Assembly: GCF_009828855.1 (NCBI RefSeq) | Contig: NZ_WUAG01000002.1 | Location: forward strand, 868,001 to 932,000 | DNA from: Psychromonas sp. L1A2 | GTDB taxonomy: Bacteria; Pseudomonadota; Gammaproteobacteria; Enterobacterales; Psychromonadaceae | Length of the DNA: 64,000 nucleotides | Direction: 5' to 3' | Shown here: positions 18,885 through 28,329 of the stretch, in pieces | Layout: the number at the start of each line of letters is the position of its first letter | How positions within the stretch are numbered: the stretch's first letter is position 1 | Translations under genes and position numbers: made by a program | Notes under the pieces: generated by a model | What the model was told of the DNA's origin: nothing | Database searches by the model: none | What the model saw: only the letters and a program-made list of their open reading frames with translations

Positions 18885-18980
18885 TAGTCGGAGATAGAAA
18901 ATTCGAACCTAAAAACCAACCCTCTGCTCCACTCTTTATAAAAACCATGGAGATGCGCTACCAAACTGCGCTAATCACCG
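18885..18980 (-). pseudogene. Degenerate tRNA-Pro copy (unit 4)
   Basis: A 96-nt reverse-strand sequence that keeps the tRNA-Pro 5' half (CGGTGATTAGCGCAG, D-arm) and the TTCGAAT T-loop. The anticodon arm is replaced by a longer arm with stem CTCCA/TGGAG and a loop of about 16 nt. Acceptor pairing is weakened (CGGTGAT against ATCTCCG) and the terminal CCA has become CTA. Removing the IS630 element, it lies 179 bp from unit 3. Confidence 0.75.
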
Positions 18981-19048
18981 AGTATTGTTATTCGTATTTT
19001 AGAATCAAGGGTCAGAAATGCAAAAAGCCGCAATATTTTTCAATATTA

Positions 19049-20158
19049 TACCATTCCGCCTAATTATGTGATCTAATGTATTTAATTATTAACTGATTAT
19101 ATTCTCTTGGTGACGTATGAAAAAACATGATTTTTCTGAATTGGCCAAAACACATAAAAGTGTTCGTATGAGACTGCGTTATTCTGCTCTAGCGCACTTT
19201 CAAGAAGGCAACTCTCGTACCGATATCGCTAAATTTCTTAAAGTGAGCCGTACTAGTGTTAATAAATGGATATCTCAATATCATCAAAATGGATTGGATG
19301 GATTAATTGATAAAAAGATAACTGGACGTCCCTTACGATTATCTGAAATCCAATCACTTCAACTAATTCAATATATTAATGAATATACAAAAAATGATAA
19401 GGGTGGCCGATTAGTAGGCACTGATATCCAGTTGTTTATTGCTGATAATTTTGGCCATCAATACCACCTTTCAAGTGTCTACAAATTACTTCACCGTTTA
19501 GGTTTTTCATGGATAACCTCTCGCTCTAAGCACCCAAAACAGTCCCTTGAAGTTCAAGAAGATTTTAAAAAAATTCCAAATAAAAATGATCCTTAAGATC
19601 CCTGGCCATATCTCATTAGATAGAGTCGATATCTGGTTACAAGATGAAGCACGTTTTGGACAACAAAATACAACAACAAAGCTATGGGCTAAAACAGGTA
19701 GCAGACCATTAGCTGTGAAACAGCAACAGTTTGAATATGCATATTTATTTGGCTCCGTTTGTGTCACTAATGGGCAATCACAAGCGATGGTAATGCCTTA
19801 TGTAAATAAAGACATTATGTATGCTCACCTGAAACAAATATCCATGAGTACCGCCGAAGATCGGCATGCAGTCATTATTATGGATGGGGCTGGTTGGCAT
19901 ACAGAAGATCTTGCGACAGACTTTAATAATGTTAGCGTAATTAAGCTTCCTCCGTACTCTCCAGAACTAAATCCGATAGAACAAGTGTGGAGCTGGTTGC
20001 GTCAACATCATTTAGCTAATCGTTGTTTTAATGGTTATGAGTCAATTGTGGATGCGGTTTGTTATGCATGGAATGACTTTGTAAGTGATAGTCAAAGAGT
20101 AATAAAAATGTGCACTAGGGATTGGATGAATCTGATCAACTAATTAGGCGGAATGGTA
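19049..20158 (+). mobile_element. IS630-family insertion sequence
   Basis: A 1110-bp element with 18-bp perfect terminal inverted repeats TACCATTCCGCCTAATTA (19049-19066) and its complement (20141-20158), with partial similarity continuing to about 30 bp (TGATC). TTA flanks both ends (19046-19048, 20159-20161). It interrupts the terminator hairpin (GCCGCAATATT...AATATTACGGC) behind degenerate tRNA-Pro unit 3; the intact hairpin is seen behind unit 2. It carries one transposase gene, split by a frame change. Confidence 0.93.
19117..20143 (+). pseudogene. IS630-family transposase, frame broken at an A7 run
   Basis: DDE transposase. The first frame (19117-19596) holds the helix-turn-helix DNA-binding part (FLKVSRTSVNKWISQYHQNG). 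The second (to 20143) holds the catalytic core: D in WLQDEARFG, D in IIMDGAGWH and E in LNPIEQVWSWL. At 19567-19573 there are seven As. Dropping one A joins EDFKK to FQIKMILKIPGH and gives a single 341-residue protein, the family's normal size. The copy is therefore either inactivated by a one-base insertion or rescued by polymerase or ribosome slippage on A7. Confidence 0.85.
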
Positions 20159-20175
20159 TTACGGCTTTTCAAATG

Positions 20176-20272
20176 TGGTCGGTGATAGAGGATTCGAACC
20201 TAAAAACCAACCCTCTGCTCCAACTCTTTATAAAAACCATGGAGATGCGCTACCAAACTGCGCTAATCACCG
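20176..20272 (-). pseudogene. Degenerate tRNA-Pro copy (unit 3)
   Basis: A 97-nt reverse-strand sequence with intact acceptor stem (CGGTGAT/ATCACCG), encoded ACCA end and D-arm. The anticodon arm is replaced by CTCCA...TGGAG enclosing about 18 nt, and the T-stem is partly lost (TTTTTAGG against CCTCT) while TTCGAAT remains. Its downstream terminator is split by the IS630 element. It is nearly identical to unit 4, including 60 bp of 3' flank. Confidence 0.8.
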
Positions 20273-20313
20273 AGTATTGTTATTCGTATTTTAGAATCAA
20301 GGGTCAGAAATGC

Positions 20314-20344
20314 AAAAAGCCGCAATACTTTTCAGTATTGCGGC
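20314..20344 (-). terminator. Terminator behind degenerate tRNA-Pro unit 2
   Basis: GCCGCAATACT-TTTC-AGTATTGCGGC (20319-20344) is a perfect 11-bp stem, with a five-A run at 20314-20318 giving U5 on the reverse-strand transcript. Confidence 0.8.
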
Positions 20345-20354
20345 TTTTCTAATG

Positions 20355-20450
20355 TGGTCGGTGATAGAAGATCCGAACCTAAAAAACCACCCTCTGGTCC
20401 AACTTTTTATGAAACAATGGAGATGCGCGACCAAACTGCGCTAATCACCG
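20355..20450 (-). pseudogene. Degenerate tRNA-Pro copy (unit 2)
   Basis: A 96-nt reverse-strand sequence starting 148 bp downstream of the true tRNA-Pro. Acceptor stem and ACCA end are intact. GGACCAGAGGG of the original anticodon 3' strand survives, but its 5' partner is replaced by CTCCATTGTTTCATAAAAAG. The T-arm has TTCGGAT instead of TTCGAAT. A proline anticodon loop can no longer form. Confidence 0.8.
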
Positions 20451-20476
20451 AGTATGAAAATCAGAGGTTCAGAAAC

Positions 20477-20512
20477 GAAAAAATCCGCTTAACTCTAAGA
20501 GCTAAGCGGATT
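20477..20512 (-). terminator. Terminator of the argX-hisR-proM tRNA operon
   Basis: Perfect 10-bp stem AATCCGCTTA / TAAGCGGATT (20482-20512) followed on the reverse strand by a U-run (A-run ending at 20481), 10 bp after tRNA-Pro. Confidence 0.85.
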
Positions 20513-20521
20513 ATTCAAATG

Positions 20522-20598
<77 letters not shown>

Positions 20599-20646
20599 AG
20601 ACGTATTTACAGTTTGTTTCTGCTTCAATTTAACATCGAGAAAAGA

Positions 20647-20723
20647 TGGGGCGAATGACGGGGTTTGAACCCGCGACAACCGGAATCACAATCCGGGGCT
20701 CTACCAACTGAGCTACATCCGCC
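20647..20723 (-). tRNA. hisR: tRNA-His (anticodon GTG)
   Basis: The anticodon stem-loop CCGGATTGTGATTCCGG contains GTG. The extra 5' G(-1) is encoded opposite discriminator C73, the hallmark of bacterial tRNA-His. Acceptor GCGGATG/CATTCGC with one G-T pair, T-loop TTTGAAC, and CCA encoded. Confidence 0.96.
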
Positions 20724-20792
20724 ACTATAACAACTAAAGAACTTCTACACATCCGTAATATTACTTTTTAAAACAATTGCTTCTCGAAGTAA

Positions 20793-20869
20793 TGGTGCAC
20801 CAGACAGGATTCGAACCTGTGGCCTTTGCCTCCGGAGGGCAACGCTCTATCCAGCTGAGCTACGGGTGC
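20793..20869 (-). tRNA. argX: tRNA-Arg (anticodon CCG)
   Basis: A 77-nt cloverleaf, first in the reverse-strand cluster. The anticodon arm TTGCC-CTCCGGA-GGCAA reads CCG; T-arm ACAGG-TTCGAAT-CCTGT; CCA encoded. The acceptor GCACCCG/CTGGTGC has a C-T mismatch at position 6-67. The order Arg-His-Pro matches the E. coli argX-hisR-(leuT)-proM operon without leuT. Confidence 0.95.
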
Positions 20870-21077
20870 TCACGTCTTTAGCGTGGCGCGGATAATACTG
20901 AACACTGCAAAAGCTGTCTAGTCTTTTCTGCATTTTTTTTGCTAAAATGGTTCTGCTTGCTTAATCAATAACCAATTTGCCTAAAAAATAAAAAAAACAG
21001 CCTTTTATTGATTAATCCAAAGCTTTGACTGATTTTCAGATATACTTTAACTAATTGCCTTATAAAGAGTTCCAAAT

Positions 21078-23621
21078 ATGACCCTAGATCCTACTGTAGA
21101 TCAAGAACCCAAAACTTATGAACACCCTGTACCTGACCGCGAGTTTATTCTAGCTTTCATTGAAAAACACGGTAAACCAATCACACGTGATGCGATGTTT
21201 AAAGCATTCTCATTGAGCAGCGAAGAAGAAGCTGAAGGCCTACGTCGTCGTTTAAAAGCGATGGAACGTGATGGTCAATTAATTTGGTGCCGCAATGCAA
21301 CGTATCAGATACCTGATAAACTTGACCTTGCAACGGGTAAAGTGATCGGCCATAAAGATGGTTTTGGTTTCTTAAAAACAGAAGATGATAGTAAAGACCT
21401 TTTCTTACCTAATCACCAAATGCGTTTCCTGTTTCACGGAGACACTATATTAGCGCAACCTGTTAAGGTTGATTCACGTGGCCGTACTGAAGCACGTTTT
21501 GTGCGTTTAGTAGAAGCACGTAAAGAAACGATTGTAGGTCGTTACTTTGTAGAAGATGGTGTTTCATCAGTAATACCTGACGATCCCCGACTCAATCAAG
21601 AAATTACTATTAGTAAAGAAAACAATGGCGGCGCTCGCCATGGACAAATAGTCGTAGTTGAAATACTACAACGACCTAAAGCCCGCTTTACTGCAACGGG
21701 TAAAATCACAGAAGTACTCGGTCAAGATATGGAACCGGGTATGGAAGTTGAAATTGCACTCCGCACACATGATATTCCACATGAATGGCCTGAGGGTTTA
21801 GATAAAGAACTTGAACCTTTCGGTGAATTCGTACCAGAAGAAGCTAAAAAAGGTCGTGTTGACCTACGTGATTTACCATTAGTAACGATTGATGGTGAAG
21901 ATGCACGTGACTTTGATGATGCTGTTTTCTGTCAAAAAGAACCGGATGGCGGTTGGCGCTTATGGGTAGCGATTGCCGATGTAAGTTCTTACGTTCGACC
22001 TGGTACTATTCTAGATAAAGAAGCGGTTAACCGTGGTAACTCTGTTTATTTCCCAGATCAAGTTATCCCGATGTTACCTGAAGTGTTATCAAACGGCTTA
22101 TGTTCACTGAACCCACAAGTTGACCGTTTATGTATGGTTAGCGAAATGGTGATTGGACAAGACGGTCATTTAAAAGATTACAAATTCTACGAAGCGGTAA
22201 TGAATTCTCACGCGCGTTTCACTTATACAAAAGTAGCGTCGATTTTAGCGGGCGACCAAGAATTACGTGAGCAATACAAACCATTAGTGCCACATTTAGA
22301 AGAGTTAGAGAACCTTTATAAAGCGTTCAAAAAAGCACGTAAAATCCGTGGTGGAATGGAATTTGAAACGTTAGAAGTACGTTTCTTATTTAATGAAGCA
22401 CGTAAAATTGATGCGATTGTGCCACTAGTACGTAACGATGCGCATAAGATCATTGAAGAATGTATGATTCAAGCGAATGTTGCTTCTGCACGTTTTATTG
22501 AGTCTGCAGGCGCCTCTGCATTATTCCGCGTACATGAAACACCAAGTGAAGAAAAACTCGCTAACTTCCGTTCTTTCTTAGGTGAATTAGGCTTGAGTCT
22601 TAATGGTGGTGAAAAACCTGCACCACGTGATTACGCTGATTTAGCCGAAACCTTTGCAGAACGTGATGATAAAGAGCTGTTACAAACCATGCTACTGCGC
22701 TCAATGAAGCAAGCGGTTTATCAAGATGAAAACCTAGGCCACTTTGGTTTAGCGTTAGAAGAATACGCTCACTTTACTTCACCGATTCGTCGTTATCCTG
22801 ATTTGATTTTACATCGTGCTATTAAATACTTGGTCGCACATCAAGCGAACAATCAATTAAAAGCGAAATGGACTGAAACAGGTGGTTACAACTATCAAAC
22901 TGAAGAAGTTAGCCAATTAGGCGAACATTGCTCAATGACCGAACGTCGTGCAGATGATGCAACACGTGATGTCGCTGACGCGCTTAAATGTGAATACATG
23001 CAAGATCATATTGGCGACACTATGGTCGGTACGATTGCCGCTGTTACCAACTTTGGTTTCTTTGTACGCCTGAATGACATTCATATTGATGGTTTGGTGC
23101 ATGTGACTGGCTTGATTTCTGATTACTATATCTTTGATGCAGGTAAGCAAACCCTAAAAGGTGAGCGTACAGGCCGCATTTATCGTATTGGTGATGTATT
23201 AGAAGTGAAAGTATTGTCAGTTAACTTAGATGATAAGAAGATTGACTTTGAACTAGCAGATGAAGCGGTGGCTGGACAACGTAAACGTGCTCGTAAGCCA
23301 GAAGGCCGTAAATCTGAAGGTAAAGGTTCAGATCGCCCTATCGACAAACGCTCACGTAATAAAGAAAAAGGCCAAGGCAACGCTAAAGCAAATACTAAAA
23401 CAAGTGATAAGGGCGATACAAAGCCTGTTGTAAAATTGACAGAAGAAGAGCTTTTAGCAAAAAGAAAAGCGGCCAATAAGCAAAAGAAAAAGCCTCAACG
23501 CAAAGTAGCGCAAGGTGAAAAGAATACCGCTTCTTCTAAAAAGAAAAAAACGACATCTAAAACAACGCGTCCAGGTCGTGCAGCTCGCTCTAAAGCAAAA
23601 GCGAATAACACTAAAGCATAA
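21078..23621 (+). CDS. rnr: Ribonuclease R
   Basis: Processive 3'-5' exoribonuclease that degrades structured RNA, matures rRNA and, with SmpB-tmRNA, clears broken mRNA; important at low temperature. Its 847 residues comprise an N-terminal winged helix (about 20-80), two cold-shock domains (about 80-240), the RNB catalytic domain with the Mg-binding cluster DGEDARDFDDAV (about 270-281), an S1 domain (about 650-735), and a long Lys/Arg-rich tail (about 740-847). It is followed by a terminator and then rlmB, the usual rnr-rlmB order. Confidence 0.97.
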   Translation: MTLDPTVDQEPKTYEHPVPDREFILAFIEKHGKPITRDAMFKAFSLSSEEEAEGLRRRLKAMERDGQLIWCRNATYQIPDKLDLATGKVIGHKDGFGFLKTEDDSKDLFLPNHQMRFLFHGDTILAQPVKVDSRGRTEARFVRLVEARKETIVGRYFVEDGVSSVIPDDPRLNQEITISKENNGGARHGQIVVVEILQRPKARFTATGKITEVLGQDMEPGMEVEIALRTHDIPHEWPEGLDKELEPFGEFVPEEAKKGRVDLRDLPLVTIDGEDARDFDDAVFCQKEPDGGWRLWVAIADVSSYVRPGTILDKEAVNRGNSVYFPDQVIPMLPEVLSNGLCSLNPQVDRLCMVSEMVIGQDGHLKDYKFYEAVMNSHARFTYTKVASILAGDQELREQYKPLVPHLEELENLYKAFKKARKIRGGMEFETLEVRFLFNEARKIDAIVPLVRNDAHKIIEECMIQANVASARFIESAGASALFRVHETPSEEKLANFRSFLGELGLSLNGGEKPAPRDYADLAETFAERDDKELLQTMLLRSMKQAVYQDENLGHFGLALEEYAHFTSPIRRYPDLILHRAIKYLVAHQANNQLKAKWTETGGYNYQTEEVSQLGEHCSMTERRADDATRDVADALKCEYMQDHIGDTMVGTIAAVTNFGFFVRLNDIHIDGLVHVTGLISDYYIFDAGKQTLKGERTGRIYRIGDVLEVKVLSVNLDDKKIDFELADEAVAGQRKRARKPEGRKSEGKGSDRPIDKRSRNKEKGQGNAKANTKTSDKGDTKPVVKLTEEELLAKRKAANKQKKKPQRKVAQGEKNTASSKKKKTTSKTTRPGRAARSKAKANNTKA

Positions 23622-23716
23622 AGCTGAACTATGGTACTGAGTACAGTAGTACTTAACCATATTACCTAGGCGCAACCTTTAGGCATAGACCTAAATAGCA
23701 ATAGAACAGTGATTAC

Positions 23717-23743
23717 AGGTGAAGCTTTTTGCTTCACCTTTTT
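23717..23743 (+). terminator. Terminator between rnr and rlmB
   Basis: AGGTGAAGC-TTTTT-GCTTCACCT followed by TTTTT, starting about 95 bp after the rnr stop and ending 18 bp before the rlmB start. It could attenuate rlmB rather than isolate it. Confidence 0.8.
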
Positions 23744-23761
23744 TATAAAGAGATAAGTGAC

Positions 23762-24502
23762 ATGAGTAAAAGTGAAATTATTTACGGTATGCACGCCGTT
23801 GATGCCCTATTAGAGAAGCAACCAGAACGTGTGATAGAAATTTACGCCCTAAAAGGCCGTGATGATGAACGTTTGAATGATGTGCTTAATAAAGCAAAAG
23901 AATGGGGTGTGTCAGTGCAATTCATGCAACGCAAAGCATTAGATGAAAAGTCTGATGGTGAGCAGCATCAAGGTATTATGGCGCGAGTAAAAACATTGAA
24001 AGTATTAACGGACAATGATTTAGAACCTATTTTAGCCGCATTAGATGTTCCACCATTCTTATTAATTTTAGATGGTGTTACTGACCCGCATAACTTAGGT
24101 GCTTGTTTACGAAGTGCAGAAGCCGCTGGTGTTCACGCTGTTATCATTCCTAAGGACAACTCAGCAAGTTTAACGCCTGTTGTACGTAAGGTAGCTTGTG
24201 GTGCAGCAGAATCAATCCCATTAATCCATGTGACTAACTTAGCACGTGCTATGCGTAGTTTGCAGGATAAAGGTATTTGGATTTATGGTACAGCCGGTGA
24301 AGCAGAACAAAGCCTTTATGATTGTAAATTAGAAAGCGGTATGGCATTAGCAATGGGTGCGGAAGGCAAAGGCTTACGTCGTTTAACTCGTGAGCATTGT
24401 GATGAGCTAATTAAATTACCAATGGCAGGTGCCGTTTCAAGTTTGAATGTATCTGTTGCAACGGGTATTTGTTTGTTTGAAGTGGTTCGTCAACGTCGAT
24501 AA
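23762..24502 (+). CDS. rlmB: 23S rRNA (guanosine-2'-O-)-methyltransferase RlmB
   Basis: SpoU/TrmD-type knotted methyltransferase that modifies G2251 of 23S rRNA using SAM. I place the start at the ATG at 23762 ([16 protein letters not shown]), aligned with E. coli RlmB and following AGAGATAAGTGAC; a longer frame reaches back into the terminator. 246 residues. SpoU motifs are visible: [19 protein letters not shown] (motif 1), [11 protein letters not shown] (motif 2), and IPMAG-type [18 protein letters not shown] (motif 3). Confidence 0.96.
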   Translation: MSKSEIIYGMHAVDALLEKQPERVIEIYALKGRDDERLNDVLNKAKEWGVSVQFMQRKALDEKSDGEQHQGIMARVKTLKVLTDNDLEPILAALDVPPFLLILDGVTDPHNLGACLRSAEAAGVHAVIIPKDNSASLTPVVRKVACGAAESIPLIHVTNLARAMRSLQDKGIWIYGTAGEAEQSLYDCKLESGMALAMGAEGKGLRRLTREHCDELIKLPMAGAVSSLNVSVATGICLFEVVRQRR

Positions 24503-24574
24503 ATAACGGCATTAAGTAACGACAATTAAGTAACTGCCATTATAAAAACAAATAGGCGGTATTAAATTGACTAT

Positions 24575-24615
24575 AAAAAAGCCAGAAGGTAGATGAATTA
24601 CCTTCTGGCTTTTTT
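24575..24615. terminator. Bidirectional terminator between rlmB and the convergent beta-barrel gene
   Basis: A-run, GCCAGAAGGTA (24581-24591), loop, TACCTTCTGGC (24599-24609), T-run: an 11-bp stem with A/T tracts on both sides. It suits both converging genes. Confidence 0.85.
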
Positions 24616-24719
24616 TATCGATTTTAAAGGAAGATCAACCCCTTTAAAGTACAATTGAACAAAAGTCCCCAGACTTCCAACATTCAGTTAATATTCTATC
24701 TGTAATCTAAAAAATCAAA

Positions 24720-26054
24720 CTAAAATGCATACTGTAAATTAAAACCAGTAGAAAGTTCATCATTTTCACTTTCTTCTGGAACATTTTGATTGTATTTATA
24801 ATTGATATCAAAAATTAAATACAACTCCTGATATATTCTATTTTGAGCTTTGAACTCGACTTCATAAACACTATTTTTATGGCCTAATTCAAACACGCTA
24901 CCTAATGTAACCTGTAAGCTTTCTGTGACTATTCTTTCATAGTTTAGCTTCGTTCGTATAATGAACTCATTAAAAGAAACTTCATCTTCTCCATCATTAG
25001 GCTCTGCAAGCTTGTAACCTGGCCCAAATTCAGTATTAAATTTATGATTATTTTCATTAAAGAAAATATGACCATATCCTGTTGTAAATGTATCTTCTTT
25101 TCCATATGAAGCAGATTGACTGCGTTGAATATCACTACGCAGAAAAATTAAATTAACAGGATCTAAATTATAATTTCCTTGTAACTGCCAACGCCATTCG
25201 TTTTCCGTTTCTTCATCTTCTTCATCTTCAAACTCAAATTTAATATCATTATTAATATTATATTGATCAACAACGTTGTAATCTAAGATCAATCGCCCTT
25301 CTGCACTTTTAGTTAATTCATTTTCTTGTTCATAATTAAAGCCAAATTCAACAGCGCCGCTAAAATGTTTTTCTTCTAATATTGCTTCTTCATTGCCATC
25401 AACTACATCTGTCTGAATATTATTTGTTTGAACTGCCACATCAATAAACTCAGCATCAGAAATCCCATTTCTCCCTTGTGATGTTTTCTTTGTTTTTAAT
25501 AAATCAGATTTCTGATCGATGGAGGTTTTAATTTGATCAATGGGTGAGCTTAATAAGCTTGCATGTTTTAATAACTCTTTTTGTAATGCATCGTTAAGCT
25601 GCTTTTCACGCTTAAGGCTTTCGGCTAGATGAGATTCTTGAATGTTAACCTGATTATCTAAAGTCGATACTTTATCCGCCAGACGCTGATTTTCTTCTTC
25701 TAAAGTCGCCAGTTTGGCTTCTTGTAACTCTTGAGCTTGTTGTCTTTGAGTCGTTTTTTTAAGTTCTGCCTGTAGTTGTGCTTTTAACGTTTCTATCTTT
25801 TGTTGTGCATCTGTCTGAGATTTGATGACAGCAAGGGTTTCTTCTGCTGTTAAATTTAATAAAATATCGTCCATCGTAAGCGGCTTTTCATCTTCTAGAT
25901 CTTTATTATTAATCTCATTTTTATTAGTTTTTTCATCCTCAATTGTTACAGGACTTTCTTTTGCTATAGGCCCCTCAGGCTCCATAAAAAACCAGGCATT
26001 AGCACTAAAGACGACAAGATTAACCATTAAAATGTAAAAGAATGGAGAGTTCAA
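24720..26054 (-). CDS. Exported coiled-coil protein with DUF481-like beta-barrel
   Basis: 444 residues. An N-terminal signal peptide (hydrophobic 5-18, SANA cleavage site near 20) is followed by an acidic linker, a Gln/Glu/Lys-rich coiled coil (about 75-170), and from about 230 a series of amphipathic strands ending FNLQYAF, an outer-membrane barrel C-terminus. Barrel strands such as GAVEFGFNYEQENE and LILDYNV resemble DUF481 (YdiY-like, so-called salt-induced outer-membrane proteins). The long coiled coil before the barrel is not typical of that family. Function unknown. Monocistronic. Confidence 0.72.
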   Translation of the reverse strand: MNSPFFYILMVNLVVFSANAWFFMEPEGPIAKESPVTIEDEKTNKNEINNKDLEDEKPLTMDDILLNLTAEETLAVIKSQTDAQQKIETLKAQLQAELKKTTQRQQAQELQEAKLATLEEENQRLADKVSTLDNQVNIQESHLAESLKREKQLNDALQKELLKHASLLSSPIDQIKTSIDQKSDLLKTKKTSQGRNGISDAEFIDVAVQTNNIQTDVVDGNEEAILEEKHFSGAVEFGFNYEQENELTKSAEGRLILDYNVVDQYNINNDIKFEFEDEEDEETENEWRWQLQGNYNLDPVNLIFLRSDIQRSQSASYGKEDTFTTGYGHIFFNENNHKFNTEFGPGYKLAEPNDGEDEVSFNEFIIRTKLNYERIVTESLQVTLGSVFELGHKNSVYEVEFKAQNRIYQELYLIFDINYKYNQNVPEESENDELSTGFNLQYAF

Positions 26055-26312
26055 TAAAACCAGCTCATTTATATAATTTAAGAAAAGGGTATTTTATGTT
26101 GTTAAGCTATAGATGCAAACGATCAATAAAAGTTCCCAACAATTTACGCTCATATTATTTATTATCAGTTATATTACTTTTGTCACTTGCGTAAGTTGAC
26201 TCTAAATTGTACAATCTGCCGCCTTAAATCAGCCACCCTTTTTGTTCCTTGCTTCTATTGGTACGGCTGAGCCAAATTAAGAAGCTACTAACCCGTAAGG
26301 AGCGATTTTTAT

Positions 26313-26720
26313 ATGCGTCATTATGAAATCGTATTTATGGTTCACCCAGATCAGAGTGAACAAGTTAATGGTATGATCGAGCGTTACACTACTTCTATCA
26401 CAGAAGCTGGTGGTACTGTTCATCGTCTAGAAGACTGGGGCCGTCGTCAACTGGCTTACCCAATCAACAAACTACACAAAGCACACTATGTTCTTATGAA
26501 TATTGAAGCTGAGCAAAAAGTAATCGATGATTTGGAAACTGCTTTCCGTTTCAACGATGCTGTGATCCGTAACATGATCATGCGTACTAAATCTGCTGTA
26601 ACTGAAGCATCTGTAGTGGCTAAAGCAAAAGAAGAACGTGTTGAACGTGCTCCTCGTGCTCCACGTCCAGATTTTGATGCTGCACCAGCTGCGCCTGCTG
26701 CAACAGAAGCTGAAGCATAA
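26313..26720 (+). CDS. rpsF: 30S ribosomal protein S6
   Basis: Ribosomal protein of the central domain of the 30S subunit, binding S18. [18 protein letters not shown] and the motif [19 protein letters not shown] (residues 49-67) are diagnostic. 135 residues with an Ala/Pro-rich tail. Strong ribosome site TAAGGAG upstream. First gene of the rpsF-priB-rpsR-rplI operon. Confidence 0.98.
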   Translation: MRHYEIVFMVHPDQSEQVNGMIERYTTSITEAGGTVHRLEDWGRRQLAYPINKLHKAHYVLMNIEAEQKVIDDLETAFRFNDAVIRNMIMRTKSAVTEASVVAKAKEERVERAPRAPRPDFDAAPAAPAATEAEA

Positions 26721-26728
26721 GAAACTGA

Positions 26729-27034
26729 GTGACTGATAACTTTTTGCAACTTACAGGTATCGTAACTGAAAAGCCGATACATAAAACAAGCCCAAGTGGT
26801 ATTGAACACTGTAACCTGACGATAGAACATCGTTCAGTGCAAGAAGAAGCTGGATTACCACGCAATACATATTGTTATATGCCAATTGCAACAAGTGGAC
26901 CATTAGCAAGTCAGTTGAAAAATAAATTATCGAAAGGTATGCAAATTAAAGTAAGTGGTTTTATCACTTACCACCAAAGCAAGAGTAATCTTGGTAAATT
27001 GGTGTTACATGCTCAGTACATAGAACAAATTTAA
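26729..27034 (+). CDS. priB: Primosomal replication protein N (PriB)
   Basis: Small single-stranded-DNA-binding OB-fold protein that bridges PriA and DnaT in restart of stalled replication forks. 101 residues (MTDNFLQLTGIVTEKPI..., HCNLTIEHRS, LVLHAQYIEQI). The start codon is GTG at 26729, 8 bp after the rpsF stop. Its place between rpsF and rpsR is conserved in gammaproteobacteria. Confidence 0.95.
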   Translation: MTDNFLQLTGIVTEKPIHKTSPSGIEHCNLTIEHRSVQEEAGLPRNTYCYMPIATSGPLASQLKNKLSKGMQIKVSGFITYHQSKSNLGKLVLHAQYIEQI

Positions 27035-27271
<237 letters not shown>

Positions 27272-27287
27272 ATAGGAGCTATATATT

Positions 27288-27740
27288 ATGGAAATTATTC
27301 TACAAGATACAGTTGCTAACCTTGGTAAACTTGGCGATAAAGTTAATGTTAAAGCAGGTTACGCACGTAACTTTCTTTTCCCACAGCAAAAAGCTGTACC
27401 AGCAAACAAAGCAAACTTAGAAGCTTTTGAAGCACGTCGTGCTGAATTAGAAGCTAAGCAAGCTGCTAACCTAGCTGCTGCTCAAGCACGTGGTGAAGCT
27501 ATCTCTGCATTAGAAGCGGTAACAATCACTTCTAAAGCTGGTGATGCTGGTAAACTATTCGGTTCAATCGGTACGCGTGATATTGCTGATGCAATCACTG
27601 CTGCTGGTGTAGCTGTTGCTAAAAGTGAAGTTCGTCTTCCTGAAGGCGCTTTACGTTTAACTGGTTCTTACGAGATTACTGTTACAGTACACTCTGACGT
27701 AACTTCAGTTGTAAACCTTGAGGTTGTTGAAGCTGAGTAA
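27288..27740 (+). CDS. rplI: 50S ribosomal protein L9
   Basis: 150 residues: the N-terminal RNA-binding domain [20 protein letters not shown] with the conserved [11 protein letters not shown], a long connecting helix rich in Ala/Glu (about 40-75), and the C-terminal domain. Last gene of the operon, with a terminator 27 bp beyond the stop. Confidence 0.98.
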   Translation: MEIILQDTVANLGKLGDKVNVKAGYARNFLFPQQKAVPANKANLEAFEARRAELEAKQAANLAAAQARGEAISALEAVTITSKAGDAGKLFGSIGTRDIADAITAAGVAVAKSEVRLPEGALRLTGSYEITVTVHSDVTSVVNLEVVEAE

Positions 27741-27767
27741 TCAGTGACAATATCTTAATGTTAAAAA

Positions 27768-27795
27768 ATACCTGCTTTCGAGCGGGTATTTTTTT
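27768..27795 (+). terminator. Terminator of the rpsF operon
   Basis: ATACCTGCT-TTCG-AGCGGGTAT with one G-T pair, followed by TTTTTT. The UUCG tetraloop makes it very stable. Confidence 0.9.
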
Positions 27796-27837
27796 GCCTA
27801 AAATTTAATAAAGACATATTTGATAAAGTGGTTTTAA

Positions 27838-28267
27838 TACCGATTACATTAAATAAGCGATCTAAATTTTTGCGCAGGAAAAATAATACCGATTTCATTA
27901 AATAAGTGATCTAAATTTTGCGCAGGAAAAATGAGTTAGTTCAAGGCGAAAATTGAGCTAAATGGTTGTTCCCTTTACGAAATTTACAACGAAGAAATAA
28001 GTTATTTTAACAAGTAAAATAGATAACTTAATTAGTGTGATTGGTATAACTTAATTTAAGGTATAAGTTGAGTTCTTTGGACGTTTAACTTCGTTAATCG
28101 TCTGTCGGAGAATTAATACCAAAAGAATTAAATACGTTATCTAAATTTTACGTTGGAAAAAACAGTTCCATTCAAGACGTAGATGGCTATTCCTTTTACG
28201 AAGCTTACAACGAAGAAATATATTATTTTAATAAGTAAAATAGATCTGTTAATTAGCGTGATTGGTA
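27838..28267 (+). repeat. Compound cluster of type A MITE-like elements
   Basis: Left ends (TACC...) occur at 27838, 27887 and 28117; right ends (GTGATTGGTA) at 28046 and 28267. Copy 27887-28046 is complete and flanked by TAA on both sides. It splits an older copy whose left piece is 27838-27886 and whose middle continues after 28046 (AACTTCGTTAATCGTCTGTCGG). A third copy, 28117-28267, also TAA-flanked, has a type B-like start (TACCAAAAGAATTAA) and a type A remainder. No coding capacity. Confidence 0.8.
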
Positions 28268-28329
28268 TAATAACGGCTTGTTTTAACCCTCTCATTGAAG
28301 CGATGTTAGTGCTAATACTATGACTATTT

